NCBI RefSeq assembly: GCF_001425945.1 | Contig: NZ_LMEB01000006.1 | Coordinates: 62,001-126,000 of the forward strand | From: Brevundimonas sp. Root1279 | GTDB lineage: Bacteria > Pseudomonadota > Alphaproteobacteria > Caulobacterales > Caulobacteraceae | DNA: 64,000 nt | Direction of reading: 5' to 3' | Part shown: positions 33,216-41,112 of the stretch, in pieces | How the letters are laid out: the number at the start of each line of letters is the position of its first letter | Numbering within the stretch: the first letter of the stretch is position 1 | Notes under the pieces: generated by a model | The model's database searches: none | What the model saw: the letters and a program-made list of their open reading frames with translations, nothing else | What the model was told of the DNA's origin: nothing | Program-made: the position numbers and the translations under genes

Positions 33216-34322
33216 CTAGAACACCACCACGCTGCGGATGCTCTTGCCCTCATGCATTAGGTCGAAGGCCTCGTTGATGCGTTCCAGCGGCAGGGTGTGA
33301 GTGATCATCGGGTCGATCTCGATCTTCCCGTCCATGTACCAGTCGACGATCTTCGGCGTGTCGGTGCGGCCGCGCGCCCCGCCGAAGGCCGAGCCGCGCC
33401 AGACGCGTCCGGTGACCAGTTGGAACGGCCGGGTGGCGATCTCCTTGCCGGCCTCGGCCACCCCGATGATGATGCTCTCGCCCCAGCCGCGGTGGCAGGC
33501 TTCCAGCGCCTGGCGCATGACCACCGTGTTGCCGGTGCAGTCGAAGGTGTAGTCGGCGCCGCCGCCGGTCAGCTCGACCAGGTGGGCGACCACGTCCGAG
33601 ACGTCTTTCGGATTGACGAAATGGGTCATGCCGAAGCGGCGGCCCCATTCCTCCTTGTCGCCGTTGATGTCGACGCCGACGATCATGTCGGCCCCGACCA
33701 TCTTCAGTCCCTGGATGACGTTCAGGCCGATGCCGCCCAGGCCGAAGACGACGCAGTTGGCGCCCGGCTCGACCTTGGCCGTGTTGACCACGGCGCCGAC
33801 GCCCGTGGTCACGCCGCAGCCGACGTAGCAGGCCTTGTCGAAGGGGGCGTCCTTGCGGATCTTGGCCAGGGCGATCTCGGGCAGGACGGTGAAGTTCGAG
33901 AAGGTCGAGCAGCCCATGTAGTGGGCGATGGCCTGGCCCTTATAGGAGAAGCGCGAGCTGCCGTCGGGCATCAGCCCCTTGCCCTGCGTCGCCCGGATGG
34001 CGGTGCACAGGTTGGTCTTGCGGCTCAGGCAGCTTTTACATTGCCGGCACTCGGGGGTGTACAGCGGGATGACGTGGTCGCCGACCTCGACCGAGGTCAC
34101 GCCCGGCCCCACCTCGACAACCACGCCCGCGCCCTCGTGGCCGAGGATCGACGGGAAGATGCCTTCCGAGTCCAGACCGTCCAGGGTGTAGGCGTCGGTG
34201 TGGCAGATGCCCGTGGCCTTGATCTCGACCAGCACCTCTCCGGCCCGCGGCCCCTCCAGATCGACCTCGACGATCTCCAGCGGACGTTTGGCCTCGAAGG
34301 CGACGGCGGCGCGGGTTTTCAT
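33216..34322 (-). CDS. adhC: S-(hydroxymethyl)glutathione dehydrogenase (class III ADH)
   Basis: The enzyme oxidises the formaldehyde-glutathione adduct (and can reduce S-nitrosoglutathione), giving S-formylglutathione. It has 368 residues from the ATG at 34322 with GGAG upstream. Zinc-dependent medium-chain dehydrogenase features are clear: catalytic zinc ligands in GICHTD, GHEGAG and VGCGVTTG, structural zinc cysteines in [17 protein letters not shown], and the NAD-binding GLGGIGLN. It heads a block with a FosA-like gene, a VOC gene and the S-formylglutathione hydrolase gene. Confidence 0.96.
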   Translation of the reverse strand: MKTRAAVAFEAKRPLEIVEVDLEGPRAGEVLVEIKATGICHTDAYTLDGLDSEGIFPSILGHEGAGVVVEVGPGVTSVEVGDHVIPLYTPECRQCKSCLSRKTNLCTAIRATQGKGLMPDGSSRFSYKGQAIAHYMGCSTFSNFTVLPEIALAKIRKDAPFDKACYVGCGVTTGVGAVVNTAKVEPGANCVVFGLGGIGLNVIQGLKMVGADMIVGVDINGDKEEWGRRFGMTHFVNPKDVSDVVAHLVELTGGGADYTFDCTGNTVVMRQALEACHRGWGESIIIGVAEAGKEIATRPFQLVTGRVWRGSAFGGARGRTDTPKIVDWYMDGKIEIDPMITHTLPLERINEAFDLMHEGKSIRSVVVF

Positions 34323-34343
34323 GGGAGGGCTCCAAACATCGTT

Positions 34344-34478
34344 CCCTCTCCCCTTGCGGGAGAGGGTGGCGGACCGGCGCAGCCGGGACGACGGGTGAGG
34401 GGTCGCACCAGAGGCGACACCTTTCAACCCCTCATCCGACCCGCTGCGCGGGCCACCTTCTCCCGCAAGGGGAGAAGG
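34344..34478. repeat. Second palindromic repeat family, copy 1
   Basis: The 27-bp arms at 34344-34370 and 34452-34478 are inverted copies with two differences. The left arm folds as CCCTCTCCC...GGGAGAGGG and the right as CCTTCTCCC...GGGAGAAGG, so the differences keep each small stem paired. The middle contains CCCTCATCCGACCCG. It fills the gap between the adhC start and the next gene. Similar arms occur at 36419-36598. Confidence 0.8.
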
Positions 34479-34481
34479 GCG

Positions 34482-35639
34482 TTAGCGGGCCAACACCCTC
34501 ACATGCCGCCGCTCCAGCCCCTTCACGTCATTCACCCCCATCAGCGCCATCGTCAGCTCGAACTCCTTACGCAACAGCGTGAGGGCCCGGTCGGCGCCCG
34601 CCTCACCGCCCGCCGCCAGGCCGTAGAGATAGGGCCGCCCGATCGAGCAGCCGTCCGCGCCCAGCGCCAGCGCCTTGACCACGTCGGAGCCGCGCCGCAC
34701 GCCGCCGTCGCAGATGATCTCCGGTCCGTCGCCCAGGGCGTCGCGGACGGGGGCGATCTGGTCGACGGGCGCCGGCGCGCTGTCCAACTGGCGCCCGCCG
34801 TGGTTGGAGAGCATGACGCCGCTCGCCCCGCTGGCGACGGCGCGGCGCGCGTCCTCGGGCGTCATCACGCCCTTGATCGACAGGGGCCCGCCCCATTCGG
34901 CGGCCAGCCACTCCACGTCCTTCCACGTCACCGACCGGTCGAACTGCGACCCGATATAGTCGAACAGGCTCATCGACTGGCCGGCCAGGGCGTCGACGCG
35001 GTGGCTGACATTGGCGAGGTCGAACTTCCTCCCGGTCAGCGCCGGCAGGGACCATTCGGGATGCACGGCGAAACTCAGCAGGCTCGACAAGGTCAGGCGC
35101 GGCGGCAGGGACAGGCCGTTGCGGTGGTCGCGCTCTCGGTTGCCCGCGACGGGCGTGTCGACCGTCAGGGCCAGGCCGTGCACTCCAGCGGCCTTGCAGC
35201 GCTGGATGAACTCGGTGGTGAGTCCGCGGTCCTTGAAGACGTAGATCTGGAAGACGCGCGGCCCGGCGAAGTCGCGGGCCCAGTCCTCGATCCGCGTCGT
35301 GCCCATGGTCGACAGGGCGTACGGCAGGCCGTGCCGCGCCGCCGCCCGGGCCACGGCCGTCTCCGCGCCGGGGTGGAACATCCGGGTCAGCCCCGTGGGC
35401 GCCAGCATCAGCGGCCAGGCCGCCGGCTGGCCGAACAGCCGCGTCTCCGTGCGGATGGCGGAGACGTCGACCAGGGTGTCCGGCAGAATCTCGTAGCGAG
35501 CGAAGGCGCCTGAGTTGTTGGCCAGGGCGATCTCGTCGTCCGCGCCGCCGTCGATGTAGTCGAAGATCGGCCGCGGCAGCCGACGCCCGGCCATCCGCCT
35601 CAGGTCGGCGATGTTGAGGGCGCGGTCGAGACGGGGCAT
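34482..35639 (-). CDS. FMN-dependent alpha-hydroxy-acid oxidoreductase (LldD-like)
   Basis: A 385-residue TIM-barrel flavoenzyme of the L-lactate dehydrogenase/glycolate oxidase family. The catalytic His and the substrate-binding Arg are in SNHGGRQLD, and the FMN phosphate site is ICDGGVRRGSDVVKALALGAD. The N-terminal RLPRPIFDYIDGGADDEIAL is characteristic. It probably oxidises L-lactate or a similar 2-hydroxy acid at the inner membrane, passing electrons to quinone; substrate remains open. The ATG at 35639 has AGGA upstream. No lactate permease or regulator is nearby. Confidence 0.9.
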   Translation of the reverse strand: MPRLDRALNIADLRRMAGRRLPRPIFDYIDGGADDEIALANNSGAFARYEILPDTLVDVSAIRTETRLFGQPAAWPLMLAPTGLTRMFHPGAETAVARAAARHGLPYALSTMGTTRIEDWARDFAGPRVFQIYVFKDRGLTTEFIQRCKAAGVHGLALTVDTPVAGNRERDHRNGLSLPPRLTLSSLLSFAVHPEWSLPALTGRKFDLANVSHRVDALAGQSMSLFDYIGSQFDRSVTWKDVEWLAAEWGGPLSIKGVMTPEDARRAVASGASGVMLSNHGGRQLDSAPAPVDQIAPVRDALGDGPEIICDGGVRRGSDVVKALALGADGCSIGRPYLYGLAAGGEAGADRALTLLRKEFELTMALMGVNDVKGLERRHVRVLAR

Positions 35640-35698
35640 GGGCGATCCTGATGTGGCGGCGGCCTTGCCTTTCCGTCGGAAGGCAGGACGATCCAAAC

Positions 35699-36418
35699 AT
35701 GACCTATAACAGCCTCGTCATCCTCACCGGCGCCGGCATCTCCGCGGAGTCCGGCGTGCCAACCTTTCGTGCCGATGACGGCCTATGGATGGGCCATCGG
35801 ATCGAGGACGTGGCCACCCCCGAGGCCTATGCCCGCGACCCGGCGCTGGTGCAGGACTTCTACAACAAGCGCCGCCGCCAGCTGGGCGAGGTGCAGCCGA
35901 ACGCGGCGCACCGCGCCCTGGCTGAACTGGCCGCCCGCTGGAAGGGCGACTTCCTGCTGGTCACCCAGAACGTCGACGACCTGCACGACCGCGCCCATGC
36001 CGAGACGCCGCCCGCGACGGGCTTCAGCCTGATCCACATGCACGGCGAACTGCTCAAGGCGCGGTGCACCGCCAGCGGCCGGGTGTGCGACTGGGTCGAG
36101 GATCTCGACGTGCGGCACGACAGCCCCTTCCACCCCGACGGCTGGCTGCGCCCGCACATCGTCTGGTTCGGGGAGATGCCGCTGGCCATGCACGTCATCG
36201 ACGCGGCTCTGGAGCGCTGCGACCTGTTCGTCTCGATCGGCACCTCGGGCGCCGTCTATCCGGCGGCGGGGCTGGTGCAGCAGGCGCGCCGGGCGGGGGC
36301 CCGGACGGTGGAGATCAATCTCGAGCCGTCGCAGGGGGCGCGGCAGTTCGACGAGGGGCTGTATGGGCCGGCGACGGAGCGGGTGCCGGAGTTTGTCGAG
36401 CGGCTGCTCCAGCGCTGA
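35699..36418 (+). CDS. cobB: NAD-dependent protein deacylase (sirtuin, CobB type)
   Basis: A 239-residue sirtuin that removes acyl groups from lysines, consuming NAD. GAGISAESGVPTFR binds NAD, TQNVDDLH and the catalytic His in MHGE are intact. A YxxR motif in FYNKRR (class III) predicts preference for succinyl/malonyl groups. The zinc-binding module is incomplete: one Cys pair in ARCTASGRVC is present, the second pair is absent, so it may be zinc-free. The ATG at 35699 has GGCAGGA upstream. It is divergent from the hydroxy-acid oxidase gene. Confidence 0.9.
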   Translation: MTYNSLVILTGAGISAESGVPTFRADDGLWMGHRIEDVATPEAYARDPALVQDFYNKRRRQLGEVQPNAAHRALAELAARWKGDFLLVTQNVDDLHDRAHAETPPATGFSLIHMHGELLKARCTASGRVCDWVEDLDVRHDSPFHPDGWLRPHIVWFGEMPLAMHVIDAALERCDLFVSIGTSGAVYPAAGLVQQARRAGARTVEINLEPSQGARQFDEGLYGPATERVPEFVERLLQR

Positions 36419-36598
36419 CCCTCTCCCGCTGGGAGAGGGCTTGAGCGCCCGAGAGCGCAGCGATCCGCCGCGCGAAAGGGTGAGGGTCGGGTGGCCGGTC
36501 GGCGTAAGCCGCGTCGCTGACGGGAACGGCGGCTCAACCGAGGGGACAAGTCGACCCTCATCCGGCCCTTCGGGCCACCTTCTCCCATCGGGAGAAGG
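36419..36598. repeat. Second palindromic repeat family, copy 2
   Basis: The left hairpin CCCTCTCCC-GCT-GGGAGAGGG (36419-36439) begins one base after the sirtuin stop, and the right hairpin CCTTCTCCC-ATC-GGGAGAAGG ends at 36598. Just before the right hairpin lies GCCACC, as in copy 1. About 130 bp of unrelated or diverged sequence lies between. It fills the whole gap between two convergent genes and may serve as a bidirectional terminator. Confidence 0.7.
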
Positions 36599-36607
36599 AC
36601 GAGGCCG

Positions 36608-37384
36608 CTAGCCCTCGCCGCCCTTCTTCGCCGCCGCCAGCTTGGCCAGCACCCGGCCGCGACCCTTCGCCAGCGCGTGGATCACCCCCCGGAAGGTCGC
36701 CACCTCCTGCTCGGAGAATTGGGCGCGGCCCAGCATGACGCGCAGGTTCTGGCTCATCGACGGCTTCTTCTCGGGCGGGTGGAAGAAACCGCCGCCGTCG
36801 AGCTCCTTCTCGAGGTGCTCGTACATGCCGACCAACAGTTCGTTCGAGGCCGGCGGGTCCTGCTCGCGGAAGCGCGGCGGCGGGGCGTCGAGGATCAGGG
36901 TGCGCCACTCATAGGCGTTGATCGCCACCGCCTGCGCCAGGTTCAGCGAATGGTGCTTCGGGTCGATCGGGATCGTCGTGATGCCCTGGGTCAGGGCAAT
37001 GTCGGTGGTCTCGAGCCCGGCGCGCTCGCCGCCGAACAGAAGGCCGACGCCCAGGCCCGAGGCGCGGTCGTCATAGAGGATGCGGGCCGACTCGCGCGGG
37101 GTGCGCACGGGCATGCGGGTCTCGCGCGGGCGGGCGGTGGTCGAGAAGACGGTGTTCAGATCGGCGACCGCCTCGGCCACGCTGGCGAACACCTTCACCT
37201 CGTCCAGCACCCAGTCGGCGCCTGAGGCCGTGGCCCAGGCGCGGTCCTGGGGCCAGCCGTCGCGCGGGCTGACGAGGCGCAGCTCCGACAGGCCGAAATT
37301 GGCCATGACCCGCGCCACCGCGCCGATGTTGTCGGCCAGTTGGGGCTTGTCCAAGATTACGACTGGAGGGGATAGTTCACTCAA
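36608..37384 (-). CDS. TrmJ-like tRNA 2'-O-methyltransferase (SPOUT)
   Basis: A 258-residue SPOUT-class RNA methyltransferase, closest to TrmJ, which methylates the 2'-hydroxyl of tRNA nucleotide 32. Motif 1 is NIGAVARVMANFG, motif 2 LLFGGERAGL and motif 3 IPIDPKHHSLNLAQAVAI, together building the trefoil knot that binds S-adenosylmethionine. A helical C-terminal part of about 90 residues follows. The only suitable in-frame start is the TTG at 37384, which lies 2 bp from a palindromic repeat, so expression may have been altered by it. Confidence 0.87.
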   Translation of the reverse strand: MSELSPPVVILDKPQLADNIGAVARVMANFGLSELRLVSPRDGWPQDRAWATASGADWVLDEVKVFASVAEAVADLNTVFSTTARPRETRMPVRTPRESARILYDDRASGLGVGLLFGGERAGLETTDIALTQGITTIPIDPKHHSLNLAQAVAINAYEWRTLILDAPPPRFREQDPPASNELLVGMYEHLEKELDGGGFFHPPEKKPSMSQNLRVMLGRAQFSEQEVATFRGVIHALAKGRGRVLAKLAAAKKGGEG

Positions 37385-37386
37385 TT

Positions 37387-37519
37387 CCGCTCATCCCGGC
37401 GAAAGCCGGGACCCAGTTCTGTCCAGCTTGACGCCTGCATTTCAGGACTATCGATAGGTCGGCAGTCCAAGAACCGCTCACCCAAAGCACTGGGTCCCGG
37501 CTTTCGCCGGGATGAGCGG
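37387..37519. repeat. Palindromic repeat element, copy 2 (31-bp TIRs)
   Basis: A 133-bp unit with perfect 31-bp terminal inverted repeats (37387-37417 and 37489-37519). The arms differ from copy 1 only within the small stem, which here reads CCCGGC-GAAA-GCCGGG, so base-pairing is kept by compensating changes. It fills the gap between the S1/P1 nuclease stop (18 bp away) and the TrmJ start (2 bp away). Confidence 0.88.
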
Positions 37520-37536
37520 AAAAGAAAAGGATTAAC

Positions 37537-38565
37537 TCAGTCCTCGCCGTACATGGCCAGCCACGGGTCGGCCGCGCCCGACTCGACCTCGGCGACCTTG
37601 ACCGCCGGCCAGCCGATCGAGGCGTCGGCCGAGGCGCGCCAGGCCAGGATGTAGAGGTCGCGCAACTCGCTGGCTCCGGCGGCCAGGCGGGCGTTGGTGA
37701 AGGCGGCCCCGCGCGGGTCGGCATCCTTAAAGGCGCCGGCCTTCTCAAGCACATAGAAGGGGCGGACCTCGGCCAGGGTGGTCTTCAGATAGGCGGGCAC
37801 GCGGGCCTTCAGGTCGAAGCCGGTCAGGTTCGGCGCGCTCATGGCCGCCTCGATGGCGTCCAGGCGGGCGACGCGGGCGGTGAAGTCGCCCTCGAAGGCG
37901 CCGTGGGTCTGGCGCGAGGTGGTGAAGCCGTCCGGATTGGCCACGTCCCGCGACCAGCCGTTGTAGTGGATCGTCGTATGGTGCGGCTGGGCGCCGTCGC
38001 CGACGTAGTGGCCCAGCACGCCCATGTCGCGCAGGATCAGGGCCTCGCGGCGCTGGCGGTCGGTGCGGTACCAGGCGCGCTTGCCCGGATCGAGCTCGCG
38101 GGCCTCGGCGGCGTTCAGCACGCGCCAGGTCGCGAAGTCGCGCACCAACTGCTGCCAGCCGTCCATGATGGCGTAGGGCAGATAGCCGGCGTCGTTGACG
38201 TCCAGGCCGACGCCGACCAGGGCGGCGTCATACTCGGACTTCAGGTTCGGCAGAGCGTCGATCGACAGACCCTGGGCGTTGATCACCCGGCCACTGTCGT
38301 CCAGGTCGATGAAGTGGGCGGTGTCGCGCTCACGGTCGTGCGGTTGGCCGCCGCCCTTCCAGCGGTCCGGCTCGCGGGCCAGTTCGCCGATGTCGGCCAC
38401 CGCGCCCGGGGTGCGCAGGAAGCCCGGCATCTCTTCCGGCAGGCCGCGGGTGGCGGCGACGCAGATCAGGCGGTGGCCGGTGTTGCCCCAGGCCTGGACA
38501 GCGGCGGGAACGGCGACGGCGGCGAGCGCACAGACGGCGGCGGCGGCGAGGGCGAAACGCTTCAT
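37537..38565 (-). CDS. S1/P1-type secreted nuclease
   Basis: A 342-residue zinc-dependent nuclease exported to the periplasm or medium. The signal peptide ends at VQA, leaving Trp as the first mature residue (WGNTGHR); in this family that terminal Trp and the nearby His bind zinc, so the cleavage site fits well. Other ligand-like segments are DIGELA, DTAHFIDL, LGHYVGDGAQPHH and YNGWSRD. It probably hydrolyses single-stranded DNA and RNA for phosphate or nucleotides. The M28 peptidase gene is divergent from it. Confidence 0.9.
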   Translation of the reverse strand: MKRFALAAAAVCALAAVAVPAAVQAWGNTGHRLICVAATRGLPEEMPGFLRTPGAVADIGELAREPDRWKGGGQPHDRERDTAHFIDLDDSGRVINAQGLSIDALPNLKSEYDAALVGVGLDVNDAGYLPYAIMDGWQQLVRDFATWRVLNAAEARELDPGKRAWYRTDRQRREALILRDMGVLGHYVGDGAQPHHTTIHYNGWSRDVANPDGFTTSRQTHGAFEGDFTARVARLDAIEAAMSAPNLTGFDLKARVPAYLKTTLAEVRPFYVLEKAGAFKDADPRGAAFTNARLAAGASELRDLYILAWRASADASIGWPAVKVAEVESGAADPWLAMYGED

Positions 38566-38701
38566 GGGCAGCAGGTCCGGACTGAGGTTGGCCCGGGGGT
38601 TAAATCGACGCCGCGACGCCGTCCAGCGGCTTCTTGGCGCCGCAGCTTGACCGGAAGGGCGCGAGCCCCCTAACGCTGGCTGTCCTTGTCGGAGATCCAT
38701 C

Positions 38702-39748
38702 GTGTTCAAGCCGTCCCTGCTGCTGGCCGCCAGCCTGCTCGTTCTCGCCCCGGTCGCCCAGGCCCAGACGATGTCCCAGCCCGCCCCCCAAGTCGCGGCG
38801 GCCCCCGTCGCGCCCCTAGTGGTCGAGCAAGCCCGGGTCGAGGCGCACCAAGCCTTCCTGGCCGGCGACGCCCTGCGCGGTCGCGGCAGCGCCACTCCGG
38901 ACGAAGCCGTCGCCGCCGCCTATGTCGCCGCCCGCTTCCAGGAGTACGGCCTGACCCCGGCGCCCGGCATGACCGGCTTCCTGCAGACCGCGGGCGTGGT
39001 CCAGCGCCCGCCCAGCCAGCCGGGCCGCCGCCCGCGCTATGACGTGGTCGCCCCGGAAGGCGCCGAACGCATCACCACCAACGCCATCGGCTGGCTGCAG
39101 GGCAGCGACCCGTCGGCCGGCGTGATCATGATCAGCGCCCACCTCGATCATCTCGGCGTCCGCGACGGCGTCATCATGCACGGCGCCAATGACGACGCCT
39201 CGGGCGTGACCGCCGTACTCGAGCTGGCCCGCACCCTGGCGGGCGGCGAGCAGCCGAAGCGCAGCATCCTGTTCGTAGCCTATGGCTCGGAGGAACTGGG
39301 CCTGCTCGGGTCGCTGTGGTTCGCCAGGAACCCGCCGGTGCCGATCTCCAGCATCGTGGCCAACCTCGAGATCGAGATGATCGGCGACCAGGACCCGAAC
39401 ATGCCGGCCGGCATCATGATGATGACCGGCTTCGAGCGCTCCAACTTCGGCCCGTCGCTGAAGGAGCGCGGCGCCCTGATCGCCCCGGACATCTATCCGG
39501 ATGAGCATTTCTTCGAGCGGTCGGACAACTACCAGCTGGCCCTGCAGGGCGTGGTCGCGCACACCATCTCGGGCTGGGCCACCATCCCGAGCTATCACTC
39601 CGCTGACGACACGAACGAGAACATCGACTTCCCCTTCATGACCCAGGCGATCCAGTCGCTGGTCGAGCCGATCCGCTGGCTGGCCACGAGCGACTTCAAG
39701 CCCGACTGGGTCGAGGGCGGGAAGCCGGAGCCGCGCCAACCGCGCTAG
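38702..39748 (+). CDS. M28 family secreted metallopeptidase
   Basis: A 348-residue zinc aminopeptidase-like enzyme with a signal peptide (about 1-22, ending AQAQ). The co-catalytic zinc ligands can be seen in order: His and Asp in SAHLDHLG, Asp in GANDDASG, Glu-Glu in YGSEELGLLG, Asp in the region EMIGDQD, and His in SYHSADDT. It probably trims peptides in the periplasm. The start is a GTG with GGAGAT upstream. Its TAG stop overlaps the stop of the convergent lipoprotein gene within CTAG. Confidence 0.9.
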   Translation: MFKPSLLLAASLLVLAPVAQAQTMSQPAPQVAAAPVAPLVVEQARVEAHQAFLAGDALRGRGSATPDEAVAAAYVAARFQEYGLTPAPGMTGFLQTAGVVQRPPSQPGRRPRYDVVAPEGAERITTNAIGWLQGSDPSAGVIMISAHLDHLGVRDGVIMHGANDDASGVTAVLELARTLAGGEQPKRSILFVAYGSEELGLLGSLWFARNPPVPISSIVANLEIEMIGDQDPNMPAGIMMMTGFERSNFGPSLKERGALIAPDIYPDEHFFERSDNYQLALQGVVAHTISGWATIPSYHSADDTNENIDFPFMTQAIQSLVEPIRWLATSDFKPDWVEGGKPEPRQPR

Positions 39749-40293
39749 GGCGCGAAGGTCACCCGCTGATCCAGATCGACGACGGATAAGGCCCCGTCGT
39801 CCGATCCCGCCGCATCACAGGCAAAGGCCGAGAAGCGGAGCGTGGCCTTGGCGGCCCGTCTCTGGAGGTCGAACTTGTTCTCCAGGACGACCCTCAGCTC
39901 ACGCCGTTGCCCGGCCGGGACCACATAGCTGGGGTGCGCCACCAGCCCCTTCATGCTCTCTGCGGGATCGGGGCTGAGGAAGGGGTTGGGGTCATAGGGC
40001 TCTGACGTCGTCACGACTTCTTCGGCGCCATCATAGGTGAAGACGAGCGCGCCGTTGGCGGAGTCGCCGCCGTAGACTCCGGGGACGCAGAGCGCCCTGT
40101 CGTCTCGATTCTCGACCGAGATATCCAGGACTACGAAGCGGCAGCGCTCACCGCACTGTTCCGCCTGGACCGACGTCAGGCTCGCGACATAGCCGGGCGG
40201 AACCGGGTTGGGCTCGACCGCCTCGGCGGGGCGCTGGCAAGCGGCGAGCAGCATCAAGAGCATGCAGACCGAGTAGATTCTCAATCGCTCCAT
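39745..40293 (-). CDS. Lipoprotein of unknown function
   Basis: A 182-residue lipoprotein with lipobox LAAC (Cys19). The mature part is beta-rich, with paired cysteines (EQCGERC) and further ones in ALCVPG and SAFACDAAG, and resembles immunoglobulin-like extracytoplasmic domains. No catalytic motif is seen. Downstream on the same strand there is no partner; 27 bp upstream of its start the GST gene ends. Family not recognised. Confidence 0.65.
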   Translation of the reverse strand: MERLRIYSVCMLLMLLAACQRPAEAVEPNPVPPGYVASLTSVQAEQCGERCRFVVLDISVENRDDRALCVPGVYGGDSANGALVFTYDGAEEVVTTSEPYDPNPFLSPDPAESMKGLVAHPSYVVPAGQRRELRVVLENKFDLQRRAAKATLRFSAFACDAAGSDDGALSVVDLDQRVTFAP

Positions 40294-40320
40294 TTCGCCC
40301 CCTCGCGTCCAACCCCGACC

Positions 40321-40905
40321 CTAGGCGATCCCGAAGGCGTCCTCCACCCGGCCGATCCAGCGCACGATGGCCGGATAGTCCATGAGGTCAAAATCCGCCT
40401 CGTGGGCGACGCGGGTGTAGGCGACCAGGGCCAGGTCGGCGAGGGTTGGCCCGTCGCCGACCAGCCAGTCCGAGGCCTCAAGCGCCTGCTCCATGCGGGC
40501 CAGGGCGGCGCGGCCCTTGTCCATCAGCTTCGGCTCGATCTCGTCCGCCCGCTTGCCCGCCAGCAGCCGCTGGAACCGCACCACGGCGATCGCCGGCTCA
40601 TGGCTGTACTGCTCCCAGAACAGCCACTCGTACATGCGCGCCCGCAGGTAGGGATCGGCGGGGATGAACTCTGTTCCCTCGGCCAGGAAGCCGATGATGG
40701 CGTTCGACTGCGAAAGCGTCCGCCCATCGTCAAGTACAACCGCCGGGACCTGCCCGGCCGGGTTGGTGGCGAGGAAAACTGTGGAGCGAGTGTCACCGGA
40801 AAGGACGTCGGTTTCGACCCAGCGATAATCACGGCCGAGTCTGTCGAGCATCCACTTGACCTTCAAACAGTTCCCGGAACGAATATCTCCGTAGACAGTA
40901 AGCAT
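40321..40905 (-). CDS. Glutathione S-transferase
   Basis: A 194-residue cytoplasmic GST. The N-terminal thioredoxin-like domain (to about 78) begins LTVYGDIRSGNCLKVKW, with Ser/Asn/Cys at the catalytic position, and has the cis-proline GQVPAVVLDDGRTLSQSNAI that binds glutathione. The C-terminal all-helical domain ends with DGPTLADLALVAYTRVAHEA. It probably conjugates or reduces electrophiles; the substrate is unknown. Start at ATG 40905 (a GTG is one codon earlier). It runs with the lipoprotein gene after it. Confidence 0.88.
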   Translation of the reverse strand: MLTVYGDIRSGNCLKVKWMLDRLGRDYRWVETDVLSGDTRSTVFLATNPAGQVPAVVLDDGRTLSQSNAIIGFLAEGTEFIPADPYLRARMYEWLFWEQYSHEPAIAVVRFQRLLAGKRADEIEPKLMDKGRAALARMEQALEASDWLVGDGPTLADLALVAYTRVAHEADFDLMDYPAIVRWIGRVEDAFGIA

Positions 40906-40980
40906 CACGCCTCAGCAAAGAGTTTCTGATCTGCGAATACAGCCTAGCGCGTTGCCTGTGATTGACCAAACATGATTCGG

Positions 40981-41010
40981 TTTAACCACCACAAGGCGCA
41001 CTTATCCACC
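40981..41010 (+). promoter_or_regulatory. TTAACCA half-site and DnaA-box-like sequence
   Basis: TTTAACCACC (40981-40990) contains a CtrA-like half-site, and TTATCCACC (41002-41010) differs from the DnaA consensus TTATCCACA at one base. Both lie about 100-130 bp before the 3D-domain gene. Single matches of this length occur by chance, so the call is weak. Confidence 0.25.
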
Positions 41011-41112
41011 GCATGACCGGACAGGTGGTCGCACTCGGACAATCAGGACTGGTTTTCGCCACATTTTCCGACGACAAACCCGTCGCCGGACGCGTCAGGG
41101 GCCGGTGCTTTC

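Noticed and set aside
33297..35513. A 738-codon plus-strand frame across adhC and the hydroxy-acid oxidase gene
   Set aside because: Spans two real minus-strand genes and the repeat between them; no recognisable domains.
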